Under the pieces are notes generated by a model. That model made no database searches and was not told the origin of the DNA. It was given only the letters and a program-made list of their open reading frames with translations. A stretch of 64,000 nt of DNA from Serratia symbiotica (lineage in GTDB: Bacteria > Pseudomonadota > Gammaproteobacteria > Enterobacterales > Enterobacteriaceae): positions 2,728,001 to 2,792,000 of the forward strand of contig NZ_CP050855.1 in assembly GCF_000821185.2 (NCBI RefSeq), read 5' to 3'. Of this stretch, positions 45,394 through 56,189 are shown one piece after another (position 1 is the stretch's first letter; each line of letters starts with the position of its first letter). The position numbers and the translations under genes are program-made.

Positions 45394-45425
45394 GCACGGG
45401 CGTAGAGTTACCTCGACGCCCGTGC
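45394..45425 (-). other. Stem-loop in the dnaK-dnaJ intergenic region
   Basis: GCACGGGCGT (45394-45403) and ACGCCCGTGC (45416-45425) form a perfect 10-bp GC-rich stem with a 12-base loop and no T-run. It could reduce read-through or protect the dnaK mRNA end, lowering dnaJ expression relative to dnaK. Confidence 0.7.
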
Positions 45426-45464
45426 TGGTTTCCAGTAACGGCTTCGCCGCCGTTCCGTGCCCGC

Positions 45465-47378
45465 TTAAGGGCGATTATTTTTGTCTTTAACTTCTTCGAA
45501 CTCAGCGTCTACGACATCGTCGTCCTTCTGTGCCGCATTGTCAGCACCGGCGTCAGCGCCTTGCTGAGGCTGGGCCATTTCCAACAACTTGCCAGAAACC
45601 TGCACCAATGCCTGGGATTTAGCTTCGATCGCAGCTTTATCTTCGCCTTTCAACGCTGCTTCCAAGTCTTGTAGCGCCGTTTCAATAGCCGTTTTGTCTT
45701 CCGCCGACAGTTTGTCGCCTGCTTCTTCCAACTGCTTACGGGTGCCGTGGATCAAGTGATCCGCCTGGTTACGGGTCTGTACCAGTTCTTCGAACTTGCG
45801 GTCAGACTCAGCATTAAGCTCAGCATCGCGTACCATTTTCTGGATTTCATCTTCGTTCAGACCCGAAGAAGCCTTGATGGTGATCTTCTGCTCACGGCCG
45901 GTATTCTTGTCTTTGGCGGACACATGCAGAATACCATCAGCATCGATATCGAAAGTTACTTCGATCTGCGCCATACCGCGCGGTGCCGCCTGAATGCCAT
46001 CCAAGTTGAATTGCCCCAAAGATTTGTTATCGCTGGCGCGTTTACGTTCACCCTGTAGCACATGGATGGTTACCGCAGACTGGTTGTCTTCAGCAGTCGA
46101 GAACACCTGGCTGTGCTTGGCCGGGATAGTGGTGTTTTTGGTAATCAACGGGGTCATCACGCTGCCCATAGTTTCAATACCCAACGACAGCGGAGTAACG
46201 TCCAGTAGCAATACGTCCTTCACATCACCCGCCAATACGCCAGCCTGCACCGCAGCGCCCACAGCGACCGCTTCGTCTGGGTTAACGTCTTTACGCGGTT
46301 CTTTACCGAAGAAGTCAGCGACTTTCTTCTGCACCATAGGCATACGAGTCTGACCCCCTACCAGGATCACATCTTGAATGTCGGAGACCGACAGACCCGC
46401 ATCTTTCAGCGCCACTTTCAGTGGTTCGATGGAACGCGCAACCAAATCTTCAACCAATGACTCAAGTTTTGCGCGGGTCACTTTGATATTCATGTGTTTT
46501 GGCCCGGTCGCATCTGCGGTAATATACGGCAGGTTAACGTCGGTTTGCTGAGCGGAAGACAGCTCAATTTTCGCTTTTTCTGCGGCTTCTTTCAGACGCT
46601 GCATCGCCAACGGGTCATTACGCAGATCGATGCCTTGTTCTTTCTTGAACTCTTCCACCAAATAATTGATCAGGCGGCTGTCGAAGTCTTCACCACCCAA
46701 ATGGGTGTCGCCGTTGGTCGCTAGAACTTCAAAGGTTTTTTCACCATCAACATCGTCGATTTCGATGATGGAGATATCGAAAGTACCACCACCCAAGTCA
46801 TAAACCGCGATGGTACGGTTGCCGACTTCTTTATCCAAACCGTAGGCCAGGGCTGCGGCGGTCGGTTCATTGATGATACGTTTTACTTCCAAGCCAGCGA
46901 TACGGCCAGCATCTTTGGTCGCCTGACGCTGTGCATCGTTGAAGTAAGCAGGTACAGTGATCACCGCTTCAGTTACCGGTTCACCCAGGTAATCTTCAGC
47001 CGTTTTCTTCATTTTCTTCAGCACTTCAGCAGAAATCTGTGGCGGTGCCATTTTCTGGTCTTTCACTTCTAGCCAAGCGTCGCCGTTGTCAGCTTCGATG
47101 ATTTTGTATGGCATGATGCCTTTATCGCGCTGCGCTTCTTCGTCCTGGAAGCGACGGCCAATCAGGCGCTTGATCGCAAATAAGGTATTTTGGGGGTTAG
47201 TAACAGCCTGACGCTTAGCTGGTTGACCAACCAGAGTCTCACCATCTTGAGTATAGGCGATAATAGAAGGAGTGGTGCGGTCACCCTCGGCGTTTTCCAG
47301 CACGCGCGCCTTAGCACCATCCATAATTGCTACACAAGAGTTGGTTGTACCTAAGTCGATACCAATGATTTTGCCCAT
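45465..47378 (-). CDS. dnaK: Chaperone DnaK (Hsp70)
   Basis: ATP-dependent chaperone central to protein folding and heat-shock control. The 637-residue protein matches E. coli (638). Signatures: [17 protein letters not shown] at the N-terminus, [17 protein letters not shown] near 190, [17 protein letters not shown] near 340, the interdomain linker [17 protein letters not shown], and the C-terminal EEVKDKN tail. First gene of dnaKJ under a sigma-32-type promoter. Intact. Confidence 0.97.
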   Translation of the reverse strand: MGKIIGIDLGTTNSCVAIMDGAKARVLENAEGDRTTPSIIAYTQDGETLVGQPAKRQAVTNPQNTLFAIKRLIGRRFQDEEAQRDKGIMPYKIIEADNGDAWLEVKDQKMAPPQISAEVLKKMKKTAEDYLGEPVTEAVITVPAYFNDAQRQATKDAGRIAGLEVKRIINEPTAAALAYGLDKEVGNRTIAVYDLGGGTFDISIIEIDDVDGEKTFEVLATNGDTHLGGEDFDSRLINYLVEEFKKEQGIDLRNDPLAMQRLKEAAEKAKIELSSAQQTDVNLPYITADATGPKHMNIKVTRAKLESLVEDLVARSIEPLKVALKDAGLSVSDIQDVILVGGQTRMPMVQKKVADFFGKEPRKDVNPDEAVAVGAAVQAGVLAGDVKDVLLLDVTPLSLGIETMGSVMTPLITKNTTIPAKHSQVFSTAEDNQSAVTIHVLQGERKRASDNKSLGQFNLDGIQAAPRGMAQIEVTFDIDADGILHVSAKDKNTGREQKITIKASSGLNEDEIQKMVRDAELNAESDRKFEELVQTRNQADHLIHGTRKQLEEAGDKLSAEDKTAIETALQDLEAALKGEDKAAIEAKSQALVQVSGKLLEMAQPQQGADAGADNAAQKDDDVVDAEFEEVKDKNNRP

Positions 47379-47502
47379 CTAAACGTCTCCACTAATAATT
47401 AATAATCGATCAGGTTGCTAATCTAGCAAGCAGGCAGTCTTTTACTTTTCAACTGCCCGATATTTCAGTTTTACCTGCGGTTAGCAACTGCGGTTGAAAA
47501 TA

Positions 47503-47530
47503 AGATGGGGCCATCCAACTCAGCATCAAG
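47503..47530 (-). promoter_or_regulatory. Sigma-32 heat-shock promoter of dnaKJ
   Basis: On the minus strand CTTGATG (47524-47530) and CCCCATCT (47503-47510) are 13 bases apart, matching the heat-shock promoter consensus (CTTGAA, CCCCATnT) and E. coli dnaK P1. Confidence 0.88.
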
Positions 47531-47559
47531 GGGCAAAGCGAAAAAATTCTTTTTTATCG

Positions 47560-48214
47560 TCATCCAGATCATGGTTTTCCCACATCCGCATGCTTTTGCC
47601 TACAAGATAAGGCGCGCTGGCAAGCTGTGCTTCTTTCGCTTCTAGCACATCGGTCGATAATGACCGACAACGATGCCAGCGAGAGAAACTGTACTTAAGT
47701 ATAATTTACGGATTAGGCAGCACAGCGTAAAATCACTCTCGCTTGGCAAATGGCAAAAAAAAACCTGACCGAGAGGTCAGGTGGCCAATTTAACCAACAC
47801 CAGGGAAAACAGTTCCGGCCAGACAACGGATGCAAAAGTCGCTGCTGGCCGGGCTACTACTTTAACACTGACTACTTTTCTTTCAAACTTATCTTCGCAA
47901 ACGCGGCAATGTGACCTTGGATATCAGTCTCCCCCTGATCCGCAACCACATGCACAGCACCTCCCACAGCGTACAACAGCAAACGAGGATTTTTGCCAGC
48001 AAGGGCAATGATAATATCCGCGTGAGTGTACATACCCAATTCAATGGGGCAGTGACACGTTCGATGGCCAGCGCTGGCTGGCATAAAGCCATCTTTGCAA
48101 TAGACCAACGAGACAAAATTAACGGTGCTTGCAGTTGGCAAGATTAGCGCCTATCCCTGTAGGTGTAGGTTCTAAGAATAACCGCCGCGTTTAGCATTCA
48201 CCGATCGCGGAAAT
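47560..48214. other. dnaK-mog intergenic region with a possible small decayed gene
   Basis: About 650 bp where E. coli has yaaI, satP and yaaW. A plus-strand frame ending at 48147 (LDISLPLIRNHMHSTSHS, RIFASKGNDNIRVSVHTQFN, KAIFAIDQRDKINGACSWQD) looks protein-like, but the upstream part needs frame changes and no family was recognised. It may be the end of a small exported protein gone to pseudogene. A short palindrome at 48146-48178 is a deleted copy of the 155-bp repeat family. Confidence 0.35.
48146..48178. repeat. Short, internally deleted copy of the 155-bp repeat family
   Basis: ttagcgcctatccctgtagg followed by tgtaggttctaagaa joins the two terminal inverted repeats of the family, without the interior. 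A similar compact form is nested at 8209-8233. Confidence 0.6.
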
Positions 48215-48802
48215 TTAGAGAGTTATCTCGCGATACGCGTTCTTAGGACGAAATGCGACCACCACCGCCCCATGCGTTTCCACATAAGGTCCTTCGAGCA
48301 GTTGGATGCAATAAGGCACGCTGGCAAAGATACCGTGCACTCGCGTATTGCCCTGCTCATCCTTCACTCCTTCCAACGTTTGCTTGATCGATTTCGGTTG
48401 CCCAGGCAGATTAATAATCAACGCCTGCTTGCGGATCGCACCCACCTGACGTGAAAGAATTGCCGTTGGCACATAATGCAGGCTGATTTGGCGCATTTGC
48501 TCGCCAAAGCCAGGCATCAGGCGATCGGCGACCGCCAGGGTAGCATCGGGGGTCACATCGCGGGGTGCCGGGCCGGTGCCGCCGGTGGTTAGCACCAGAT
48601 GGCAACCCAGCTCATCTACCAGTTCGCAGAGCGTTTGTTCAATACGCCGCTGTTCATCGGGGATCAAGCGAGTTTCCAGCTTGAACGGCGTCGCCAGTGC
48701 AACGTTCAACCACGCTTCCAACGCCGGAATGCCTTTATCCTGGTAAACGCCGCCGCAAGCGCGGTCAGAAACGGAAACCAAACCAATACGTAAAATATTC
48801 AT
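48215..48802 (-). CDS. mog: Molybdopterin adenylyltransferase
   Basis: Mog adenylylates molybdopterin before molybdenum insertion by MoeA. The ATG at 48802 (MNILRIGLVSVSDRACGGVYQDKG) gives 195 residues, identical to the E. coli length; an upstream in-frame start at 48814 adds four residues. Motifs: LVLTTGGTGPAPRDVTPDAT (nucleotide-binding), PGFGEQMRQISL, and LPGQPKSIKQTLEGVKD. Next to talB as in E. coli. Intact. Confidence 0.95.
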   Translation of the reverse strand: MNILRIGLVSVSDRACGGVYQDKGIPALEAWLNVALATPFKLETRLIPDEQRRIEQTLCELVDELGCHLVLTTGGTGPAPRDVTPDATLAVADRLMPGFGEQMRQISLHYVPTAILSRQVGAIRKQALIINLPGQPKSIKQTLEGVKDEQGNTRVHGIFASVPYCIQLLEGPYVETHGAVVVAFRPKNAYREITL

Positions 48803-48861
48803 GGGTAATGTCAACCAGCCTGATGGGGCGCTTCACGCCCGGTTGATGATGCTGAGGGTCT

Positions 48862-49052
48862 AACCCGTCATACTTCCTTCAAGTTGCCTGTGCGTGAGTT
48901 TTCCTCACTCACCCCATTCACTTACCGGAGTAAGCGCCTGGGGATTTCCCTGAGGTTCAGCCCGCAGCCCAGCGCAAGCGCCGCTCAAATCGGTTCCCGG
49001 CCGATTTGTCGCTGCATTGCCGCCTTCCTGCAACTCGAATTATTTAGGGTCA
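48862..49052. repeat. ERIC-like repeat, copy 6, between mog and talB
   Basis: From acccgtcatacttccttcaa to cctgcaactcgaattattta. It contains cggagtaagcgcctggggat, close to the classical ERIC1R target, and cggttcccggccgatttgtc. It is the best preserved copy and is inverted relative to the one at 523-722. Confidence 0.8.
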
Positions 49053-49125
49053 AAGGCGTTTGCCGATTGCCACAGGCATTGAAAAGGTCGCCGGAGCCAC
49101 CTTTTTATTGCGCGCCCCTTAACAA

Positions 49126-50079
49126 TTACAGCAGATCGGCGATCATTTTCTCCAGTTTGCCCTGATCTACGGCGAACTTGCGGATACCATCGGTCAGCTT
49201 CTCAACCGCCATCGGATCCTGGTTGTGCTGCCAGTAAAATTCAGATTCGGTCAGCGCGCTTGGACGCGCCTTCACTTCACCGGTATAGGACAGTTTACGC
49301 TCCAGCGTGCCTTCGCTTTCCGCCAGCGCTTTTAGCAGCGCAGGCGCAATGGTCAGACGGTCGCAGCCGGCCAGCTCGATGATCTCACCAAGGTTACGGA
49401 AGCTGGCCCCCATCACCACGGTGTTGTAACCGTGCTGTTTGTAGTACTGATAGATCTCGGTAACGGAAACTACGCCCGGATCTTCGTGCGGTGCGAACTC
49501 TTTCTTGTCGCCGTTCGCTTGGTACCAGTCGAGGATACGGCCAACGAACGGCGAGATCAGGTAAACGCCAGCTTCGGCACAGGCACGCGCCTGTGCAAAG
49601 GAAAACAGCAGCGTCAGGTTACAGTTGATGCCTTCTTTCTCCAGTTGCTCCGCTGCGCGGATGCCCTGCCAGGTAGAGGCCAATTTGATCAGGATACGGT
49701 CATTGCTGATGCCAGCTTCGTTGTACAGCTTGATCAGGCGTTTTGCCTTGGCGACACTGGTTTTGGTATCGTAAGACAGGCGCGCGTCCACCTCGGTGGA
49801 GATGCGGCCCGGAACCAGCTTCAGGATTTCCAAACCGATGTTGACCGCCAGCTTGTCAGCAGCATCGGCGATCTGCTGCTCGCGATCGCTGCTCTGCTCG
49901 CGCGCCCAGGCGATGGCTTCATCAATCAGTTGGCGATATTCAGGAATTTGGGCTGCATTAAGGATCAGCGATGGGTTGGTAGTAGCATCTTGCGGTTGAT
50001 ACAGCTGCATTGCCGCAATATCGCCCGTATCCGCAACTACTGTGGTGAACTGGCGCAAAGCAGTTAATTTGTCGGTCAT
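49126..50079 (-). CDS. talB: Transaldolase B
   Basis: Transfers a dihydroxyacetone unit between sugar phosphates in the non-oxidative pentose phosphate pathway, a route that would also use the products of the ribitol/arabinitol island. The 317-residue protein matches E. coli TalB. The Schiff-base lysine is in [20 protein letters not shown] near residue 132, with [10 protein letters not shown] and [12 protein letters not shown] also present. Intact. Confidence 0.96.
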   Translation of the reverse strand: MTDKLTALRQFTTVVADTGDIAAMQLYQPQDATTNPSLILNAAQIPEYRQLIDEAIAWAREQSSDREQQIADAADKLAVNIGLEILKLVPGRISTEVDARLSYDTKTSVAKAKRLIKLYNEAGISNDRILIKLASTWQGIRAAEQLEKEGINCNLTLLFSFAQARACAEAGVYLISPFVGRILDWYQANGDKKEFAPHEDPGVVSVTEIYQYYKQHGYNTVVMGASFRNLGEIIELAGCDRLTIAPALLKALAESEGTLERKLSYTGEVKARPSALTESEFYWQHNQDPMAVEKLTDGIRKFAVDQGKLEKMIADLL

Positions 50080-50360
50080 GTTGGCATTATCTCATCGTTT
50101 GTGCGTAAACTTTTGGCATTATTCAACCATGCCTTTTCCTGATAATAACATGCGTAAAGCCCGGAGCAAGGCTGGAAAGACGCAACCTGGCGGTGCAGGT
50201 TTTATCTTTGACCGGGCACCCGTTTACGCGGATATCTTTCGTCTGGAGTAACCCGCAGCCAACACGCTAACTTTGCCGGGCACCGTGCTTATCAGGCTTG
50301 TTGTCTTTTTCCCCACGCTTTTTGCTACAGTAACGACACTCGGATAAACAGGATGTGCTC

Positions 50361-51134
50361 ATGCTCGTTATTATTTCACCTGCTAAAACGCTTGATTATA
50401 AAAGCCCACTGGCAACAGAACGCTATACACAGCCTGAACTGCTGGATGCGTCACAGCAGCTTATCAAAAGTTGCCGCGCGCTGACGCCAGCACAAATCGC
50501 CAGCCTGATGGGTATCAGCGACAAGTTGGCCGGGCTGAACGCCGCACGTTTTAGCGACTGGCAACCCAAATTCACGCCCTTGAACGCTCGCCAGGCACTG
50601 CTAGCGTTCAAGGGCGATGTCTATACCGGCCTACAGGCGCAAAACTTCAACGAAGCCGATTTCGATTTCGCCCAGCAGCACCTGCGCATACTTTCCGGCC
50701 TGTACGGCGTGCTGCGTCCGCTCGATCTGATGATGCCCTACCGGCTGGAGATGGGCCTCAAACTCGAAAACGCCAATGGCAAGGATCTGTACAGCTTCTG
50801 GGGCGAGCAAATCACTAAAAAGCTAAATGAGGCGCTGGAACAGCAGGGGGATGATGTGGTGGTCAATCTGGCCTCCGACGAATACTTCAAGTCAGTCAAG
50901 CCAGCCAAGCTATACGGCTCAGTGATCAAGCCAGTGTTCCTTGATGAAAAGAACGGCAAGTACAAGGTGATCAGCTTCTATGCCAAGAAGGCACGTGGCC
51001 TGATGAGCCGCTTTATCATCAAGAACCGCCTGACCCAGCACGAACAACTGTTAGACTTCAATCTGGAAGGCTATGCCTTTGACGAGAGCGCATCGCAGGG
51101 CAACGAACGGGTGTTCAAACGCCCTGAGCAGTAA
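50361..51134 (+). CDS. yaaA: Peroxide stress protein YaaA
   Basis: YaaA (DUF328) lowers free intracellular iron during hydrogen peroxide stress and is induced by OxyR in E. coli; it is a DNA-binding protein. The ATG at 50361 ([18 protein letters not shown]) gives 257 residues, against 258. Conserved blocks: [59 protein letters not shown] and [16 protein letters not shown]. Convergent with thrC; E. coli yaaJ, which lies between talB and yaaA, is absent here. Confidence 0.95.
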   Translation: MLVIISPAKTLDYKSPLATERYTQPELLDASQQLIKSCRALTPAQIASLMGISDKLAGLNAARFSDWQPKFTPLNARQALLAFKGDVYTGLQAQNFNEADFDFAQQHLRILSGLYGVLRPLDLMMPYRLEMGLKLENANGKDLYSFWGEQITKKLNEALEQQGDDVVVNLASDEYFKSVKPAKLYGSVIKPVFLDEKNGKYKVISFYAKKARGLMSRFIIKNRLTQHEQLLDFNLEGYAFDESASQGNERVFKRPEQ

Positions 51135-51135
51135 T

Positions 51136-51164
51136 GAAAAAGCCGTCGCAAAGACGGCTTGTCG
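51136..51164. terminator. Bidirectional terminator between yaaA and thrC
   Basis: AAGCCGTC-GCAAA-GACGGCTT forms an 8-bp stem. On the minus strand it is followed by five T residues, fitting thrABC; the plus strand has a weaker T-rich tail. Confidence 0.8.
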
Positions 51165-51181
51165 TTTTATGGCGCAGGGTT

Positions 51182-52471
51182 TCAGGCAGGTAATGACAGC
51201 AGAAACTGGCGCAATTCGCTGAAGCGGGCTGGCAAGCGGTGTGACAATAGCGGCAGATCAGCACGCAGCGCCAGCGCCTTCGGTAACGACAGTTTCTGGC
51301 CGAGGATCGCTTCGACACTCTGTTTGAACTTAGCCGGATGCGCAGTGCCCAGGAACAGACCAAATTCCCCTTGCTGCAACTGATCGCGCAACGCGCGGTA
51401 GGCAGTCGCCGCGTGCGGTTCGGAGATATAGCCCCGTTCAGCCAGCTCACGCAGGGTGTCTTTGGTGGTTTCATCACTCACCGCTGCGTGTCCTAGCTCT
51501 GACCATTGCCAGACTTTGCGGCGGAACAGCTCTTCCACCCGTGGCCAGTTGTTCGGCTGGCTGACATCCATGGCGTTAGATAATGTCGCCACCGTGGGGT
51601 GCGGCTGCCATTGGCCGTTGCTTAGAAAACGCGGCACGGTGTCGTTGGCATTGGTGGCGGCGATAAAACGCTTCACTGGCAAGCCCAGCGATTTGGCCAG
51701 CAGGCCGGCGGTCAAATCGCCGAAATTACCACTCGGCACGGAGATCACCAACTGATTGCGCGCATCCTGCGGCAATTGTGCTACCGCTTCAAAGTAATAG
51801 CAGATTTGCGCCAGCAGGCGGCTGATGTTGATCGAGTTGGCAGAATTCAAGTGCAGCGCTTTTTTCAGCGCCCGATCATCAAAGGCTTGCTTTACCAGCG
51901 CCTGACAGGCGTCGAAATCGCCGTCGATCGCCATGGTGTGAATATTGCCACCCAGCGTGCAGAATAGCTTTTCTTGCAGCGGGCTGATTTTGCCCTGCGG
52001 ATAGAGGATCACGACCCGCACGCTCTGCAAGCCATAGAAAGCGTGCGCCACAGCGGCACCGGTGTCACCGGAGGTGGCGGTCAAAATGGTCACCGGCTGG
52101 TCACCAGCCACTTGCGCCAGCATCTGCGCCATAAAGCGGCCACCGAAGTCTTTGAACGCCAGCGTCGGGCCATGGAACAGTTCCAAACAGGCCACATCCT
52201 CTGCCACCTGCACTACCGGTGCCGGGAATTCAAAGGCGGCTTTTACGCATTGATGCAACGCATCTTCAGACACTTCGTCAGCGATAAACGCCGACAAAAG
52301 GCGGCGGCTGCGGGTGACAAAGTCCTGCTCCAACAATTGCTCGATGTCAGTCAGTTCGAACACCGGCAGATCCAGCGGGAAAAACAGCCCTTGCTGTTTA
52401 CCCAAGCCCTGCTTGATCGCCTGTACGAAGCTGACCTGCTCGTTGTGATCCTTAAGGTTATACAGTTTCAT
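51182..52471 (-). CDS. thrC: Threonine synthase
   Basis: Converts O-phosphohomoserine to threonine with pyridoxal phosphate. The 429-residue protein (E. coli 428) begins MKLYNLKDHNEQVSFVQAI and has the PLP-lysine in LELFHGPTLAFKDFGGRFMA near residue 107, the phosphate-binding TATSGDTGAAVAHAFYG, and VISVPSGNFGDLTAG. It follows thrB after 3 bp. Intact. Confidence 0.96.
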   Translation of the reverse strand: MKLYNLKDHNEQVSFVQAIKQGLGKQQGLFFPLDLPVFELTDIEQLLEQDFVTRSRRLLSAFIADEVSEDALHQCVKAAFEFPAPVVQVAEDVACLELFHGPTLAFKDFGGRFMAQMLAQVAGDQPVTILTATSGDTGAAVAHAFYGLQSVRVVILYPQGKISPLQEKLFCTLGGNIHTMAIDGDFDACQALVKQAFDDRALKKALHLNSANSINISRLLAQICYYFEAVAQLPQDARNQLVISVPSGNFGDLTAGLLAKSLGLPVKRFIAATNANDTVPRFLSNGQWQPHPTVATLSNAMDVSQPNNWPRVEELFRRKVWQWSELGHAAVSDETTKDTLRELAERGYISEPHAATAYRALRDQLQQGEFGLFLGTAHPAKFKQSVEAILGQKLSLPKALALRADLPLLSHRLPARFSELRQFLLSLPA

Positions 52472-52474
52472 GCG

Positions 52475-53404
52475 TTATCCCAGTAGTCGAGCGCCTGCGG
52501 TATCCAGGCGGCAAATATGAACAAAACCTTCGTCGTTTTGCCGATAGTGATTTTTCAGCCAGTCGGCCACTTGCTGGGCAGTGGTGACATCGTTGCAGAC
52601 GGAAAACAGCGTCGGGCCGGAGCCGGAGATACCACAAGCCAGTGCGCCGATATCTTGTGCGGCCTTGCGCGCAGCGGCAAAGCCCGGCAACAAGCGGGTA
52701 CGATAAGGCTCGGCGATCACGTCCCGCATCAGCTTGGCGGCCAGTTGCGGTTGCTGAGTGTGGCAAGCGTGGATGAAGCCTGCCAGATAGCGGCCATGGC
52801 TGATGCAGTCTTGACGACGATACTGTGCGGGCAGGATCGCGCGGGCGTCGGCAGTGGAAACTTTGATACCTGGATAGGCCATCACCCATAACCAGTCGTT
52901 AAAGCCGGGTACTGCCTGGCTGATGGTGCCTGCTTGTTCCAGTATCAGTTGCACTCCTCCCAAGTAGCAAGGGGCGACGTTGTCGTAGTGCACGCTGCCA
53001 GAAATGCGCCCTTCCAACTCGCCCATCAGACCGAGCAGAGTCATTTTGTTCAGCGGACGATCGCAAAACTCGTTCATCGCCACCAGGCCAGCGACCACTG
53101 AACAGGCGCTGGAGCCGAGGCCAGAACCGATCGGCATATTTTTCTCCAGCTGCATCGCTACCGGGATTTCGCGGCCAATCTCCTGGCAGAAGCGTTCCCA
53201 GCACTGATAAACGATATTTTCTTTCGGATCGTCCGGCAGCTTGCTGACGAAGCGGCCAGCATTTTGTAAGCTGAACTCGCTGGCAGTTGCAACGCTGACG
53301 CAATCGCCCAGCAGGGTGCCGTCAATCGGCGATACCGCTGCACCCAACACATCAAAACCGACGCTGAGATTGCCTATTGAGGCCGGTGCATACACCTTAA
53401 CCAT
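52475..53404 (-). CDS. thrB: Homoserine kinase
   Basis: Phosphorylates homoserine; GHMP kinase family. The ATG at 53404 ([18 protein letters not shown]) sits directly after the thrA stop and gives 309 residues (E. coli 310). The GHMP motif is [20 protein letters not shown] near residue 90; [15 protein letters not shown] is the C-terminal substrate loop. The frame is open to 53449, but that extension lies within thrA. Translationally coupled to thrA. Confidence 0.96.
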   Translation of the reverse strand: MVKVYAPASIGNLSVGFDVLGAAVSPIDGTLLGDCVSVATASEFSLQNAGRFVSKLPDDPKENIVYQCWERFCQEIGREIPVAMQLEKNMPIGSGLGSSACSVVAGLVAMNEFCDRPLNKMTLLGLMGELEGRISGSVHYDNVAPCYLGGVQLILEQAGTISQAVPGFNDWLWVMAYPGIKVSTADARAILPAQYRRQDCISHGRYLAGFIHACHTQQPQLAAKLMRDVIAEPYRTRLLPGFAAARKAAQDIGALACGISGSGPTLFSVCNDVTTAQQVADWLKNHYRQNDEGFVHICRLDTAGARLLG

Positions 53405-53405
53405 A

Positions 53406-55865
53406 TTAAACTCCCAACTTCCATGACAGTGTGCGCAGCAAGTCGGCAAAAACTCCCGCTGCGGTCACATCATTACCGGCACCGTAGCCGCGCAACACCA
53501 GCGGCAACGGCTGATAGTAGCGGCTGTAGAAGACCAGCGCGTTTTCGCCGTTTTTCACTTTATACAATGGATCGTTGCCGTCTACCGCTGCAATGCGCAC
53601 TTGGCAGCGCCCCTCTTCAATAACCCCGACATAGCGCAATACTTTGCCCTGTTTGGCGACATTGGCCACCTGACGGGCGAACGCTTTGTCCAGTTCAGGC
53701 AAACGCGTCATAAAGGTTTCTACATCGCTGGAGGTATCAAAGGATGGCGGCAATACCGGTTCGATCTCAATGTCGTCCATTTCCAGCCGGTAGCCAGCTT
53801 CACGCGCCAGGATCAACAGCTTACGAGCCACATCTATGCCGGACAAGTCATCGCGCGGATCTGGCTCGGTGTAGCCGTTGGCCTTGGCCTGTTGGGTAGC
53901 CACCGACAACGACACGCCTTCATCCAATTTGCCAAAAATAAACGACAGCGAACCAGACAAAATGCCGGAAAAACGCGTTAGCTCATCGCCAGCGTTCAGC
54001 AGGTTTTGCAGATTTTCGATCACCGGCAGACCGGCACCCACATTGGTGTCATACAGGAATTTGCGGCGTGAACCGGCAGCGGCAGCGCGCAACCGATGAT
54101 AGTAGGCGATTGACGAGGTGTTGGCTTTCTTGTTCGGCGTCACCACATGGAAGCCGTCAGCCAGGAAGTCGGCGTATTGATCGGCCACCGCCTGGCTGGA
54201 GGTACAATCGACGATCACTGGGTTCAGCAGGTGATACTCCTTCACCAGACGGAGCAGGTGGCCGAGGTTGAACGGTTCCTGCGCCCCGGCCAGTTCGTCG
54301 CGCCAGCGTTGCAGCGGGATACCGTGCACATTGGTCAGCATGGCGCACGAGTTGGCGATGCCGCACACCCGCAGATCGATATGCTTCTGCTTCAGCCACG
54401 GCTGCTGCCGGTAGATCTGTTCGATCAATGCACCACCGACCCCCCCCACGCCGATGATAAATACTTCGATCACCTGATCGGTGTTGAACAGTATCTGGTG
54501 ACTGACACGCACGCCCGTGGTGACAGCATCATTGCTGACTACCACCGAAATGGAACGCTCGGAAGAGCCTTGGGCAATAGCGACGATGTTGATGTTGGCG
54601 CACGCCAGTGCGGAGAAGAAACGCGCGGAGATACCGCGCAAGGTGCGCATGCCATCGCCAACCACCGAGATAATCGCCAGCTTCTCCATCACATCCAGTG
54701 GTTCTAGCACACCGTCTTTCAGTTCCAGATAAAATTCGTCTTCCAGCGCCCGGCGGGCGAGCCGCAGCTCATGCTGTGGCACGCAGAAACTGATGCTGTA
54801 CTCGGAAGAGGACTGAGTGATCAACACTACCGAGATGCCAGCACGCGACATCACCGCAAACACGCGAGCCGCCATACCAACCATGCCCTTCATGCCTGGG
54901 CCGGAGACGTTAATCATCGCCATATTATTCAGGCTGGTGATACCCTTCATCGGCATATTCTCATCCCTGCTTTCCTCGCCGATCAGCGTACCGGGAGCCT
55001 GTGGGTTAGCCGTGTTTTTTATCAGACAAGGAATTTGGAATTGGGCGATCGGGGCGATAGTGCGAGGATGAAGCACTTTGGCTCCGAAATAGGAAAGCTC
55101 CATCGCCTCCTGATACGACATCGATTTCAGTAGTTTGGCGTCCGGTACAGTGCGCGGGTCGCAAGTATAAACACCATCGACATCAGTCCAGATTTCACAA
55201 CCATCGGCGCGCAAGCAAGCGGCCAGCACGGCGGCGGAATAGTCGGAGCCATTGCGCCCCAGCACCACCAGTTCGCCCTTGTCATTACCGGCGATAAAGC
55301 CCGCCATCAATAGGATATGATCAGTCGGGATCGCCGCTGCGGCAATGCGTCGCGTGGATTCGGCGATATCTACCGAGGACTCCAGGTAGCGCCCGTGCGC
55401 CAGCAGCTTCTCCACCGGGTTGATCACCGTCACCGGGAAACCTTTAGCATGAAATACACCTTCCATCAGGGCGATGGAGAGTTTCTCGCCGCAGCAGATG
55501 ATCGAGGCGTTCACGCTATCCGGGCACTGCCCCAACAGCGCCACGCCGTGCAGCACCTGCTTGAGCTGGGCGAACTGCTGGTCGACAACACGCTTTAGCC
55601 GTTGGTACTCAAAAGCCGGCAGTGCCTTAACCAGGCCGCTTAGCAAATCAGCAAAGATGCGTTCGGCGTCACTGATATCCGGCAGAATATCGCGACCCGC
55701 CACCGTTTTTTCAATCATCGCCACCAGATGGTTGGTGATCTTGGCGGGTGCAGACAATACCGTTGCCACCTGCCCCAGCCGGGCGTTACTTTCTATAATG
55801 TCAGCAACGCCTAGAAAACGTTGCGCATCCGCCACCGAGGTTCCACCAAATTTCAGCACTCGCAT
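53406..55865 (-). CDS. thrA: Bifunctional aspartokinase I / homoserine dehydrogenase I
   Basis: Carries out the first and third steps from aspartate to threonine and is feedback-inhibited by threonine. The 819-residue protein (E. coli 820) has the kinase N-terminus [17 protein letters not shown], two central ACT domains (about 310-460), and the dehydrogenase half from about 465 ([15 protein letters not shown] for NADP, then [16 protein letters not shown] and [14 protein letters not shown]). First structural gene of thrABC, downstream of an attenuator. Intact. Confidence 0.97.
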   Translation of the reverse strand: MRVLKFGGTSVADAQRFLGVADIIESNARLGQVATVLSAPAKITNHLVAMIEKTVAGRDILPDISDAERIFADLLSGLVKALPAFEYQRLKRVVDQQFAQLKQVLHGVALLGQCPDSVNASIICCGEKLSIALMEGVFHAKGFPVTVINPVEKLLAHGRYLESSVDIAESTRRIAAAAIPTDHILLMAGFIAGNDKGELVVLGRNGSDYSAAVLAACLRADGCEIWTDVDGVYTCDPRTVPDAKLLKSMSYQEAMELSYFGAKVLHPRTIAPIAQFQIPCLIKNTANPQAPGTLIGEESRDENMPMKGITSLNNMAMINVSGPGMKGMVGMAARVFAVMSRAGISVVLITQSSSEYSISFCVPQHELRLARRALEDEFYLELKDGVLEPLDVMEKLAIISVVGDGMRTLRGISARFFSALACANINIVAIAQGSSERSISVVVSNDAVTTGVRVSHQILFNTDQVIEVFIIGVGGVGGALIEQIYRQQPWLKQKHIDLRVCGIANSCAMLTNVHGIPLQRWRDELAGAQEPFNLGHLLRLVKEYHLLNPVIVDCTSSQAVADQYADFLADGFHVVTPNKKANTSSIAYYHRLRAAAAGSRRKFLYDTNVGAGLPVIENLQNLLNAGDELTRFSGILSGSLSFIFGKLDEGVSLSVATQQAKANGYTEPDPRDDLSGIDVARKLLILAREAGYRLEMDDIEIEPVLPPSFDTSSDVETFMTRLPELDKAFARQVANVAKQGKVLRYVGVIEEGRCQVRIAAVDGNDPLYKVKNGENALVFYSRYYQPLPLVLRGYGAGNDVTAAGVFADLLRTLSWKLGV

Positions 55866-55886
55866 TTCTGATCTCTCCCAAATTTA

Positions 55887-55926
55887 AGCCAAAAAAAAGC
55901 CCGCACTGGTTAGGTGCGGGCTTTTT
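55887..55926 (-). terminator. thr attenuator
   Basis: On the minus strand AAAGCCCGCAC-CTAACCA-GTGCGGGCTTT with eight T residues lies between thrL and thrA, nearly identical to the E. coli thr attenuator. Confidence 0.92.
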
Positions 55927-55944
55927 CTGTGTTTCCTGTATGCG

Positions 55945-56013
55945 TCAGCCCGCCCCGTTACCTGTGGTATCGGTGGTGGTAATCATTGTGCTATTCAGGC
56001 TGAGGGGCTGCAT
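55945..56013 (-). CDS. thrL: thr operon leader peptide ThrL
   Basis: A 22-codon frame ending ITTTDTTGNGAG, the same end as the E. coli leader (ITITTGNGAG), lies just upstream of the attenuator. It has six threonine codons but only one isoleucine codon, whereas the E. coli leader has eight and four. The leader start may be the first ATG (56011-56013) or the internal one at MITTT. Stalling at threonine codons would prevent attenuation. Confidence 0.85.
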   Translation of the reverse strand: MQPLSLNSTMITTTDTTGNGAG

Positions 56014-56189
56014 GCTGTTTGTCTCAATAAATATGATCTCCGCTCTACTGGTTAAAGCAATCGCTACCCCAAGTCAAATTATTTCTTTATTTGCTCACGC
56101 TCTATTCAGCCTAAAGAATGCGCAAAAGGCCCATAGAAAAGCAAAATATACAGAATAAAAAAGCAGCCTACCCGCGCTATTGCAGGAGA

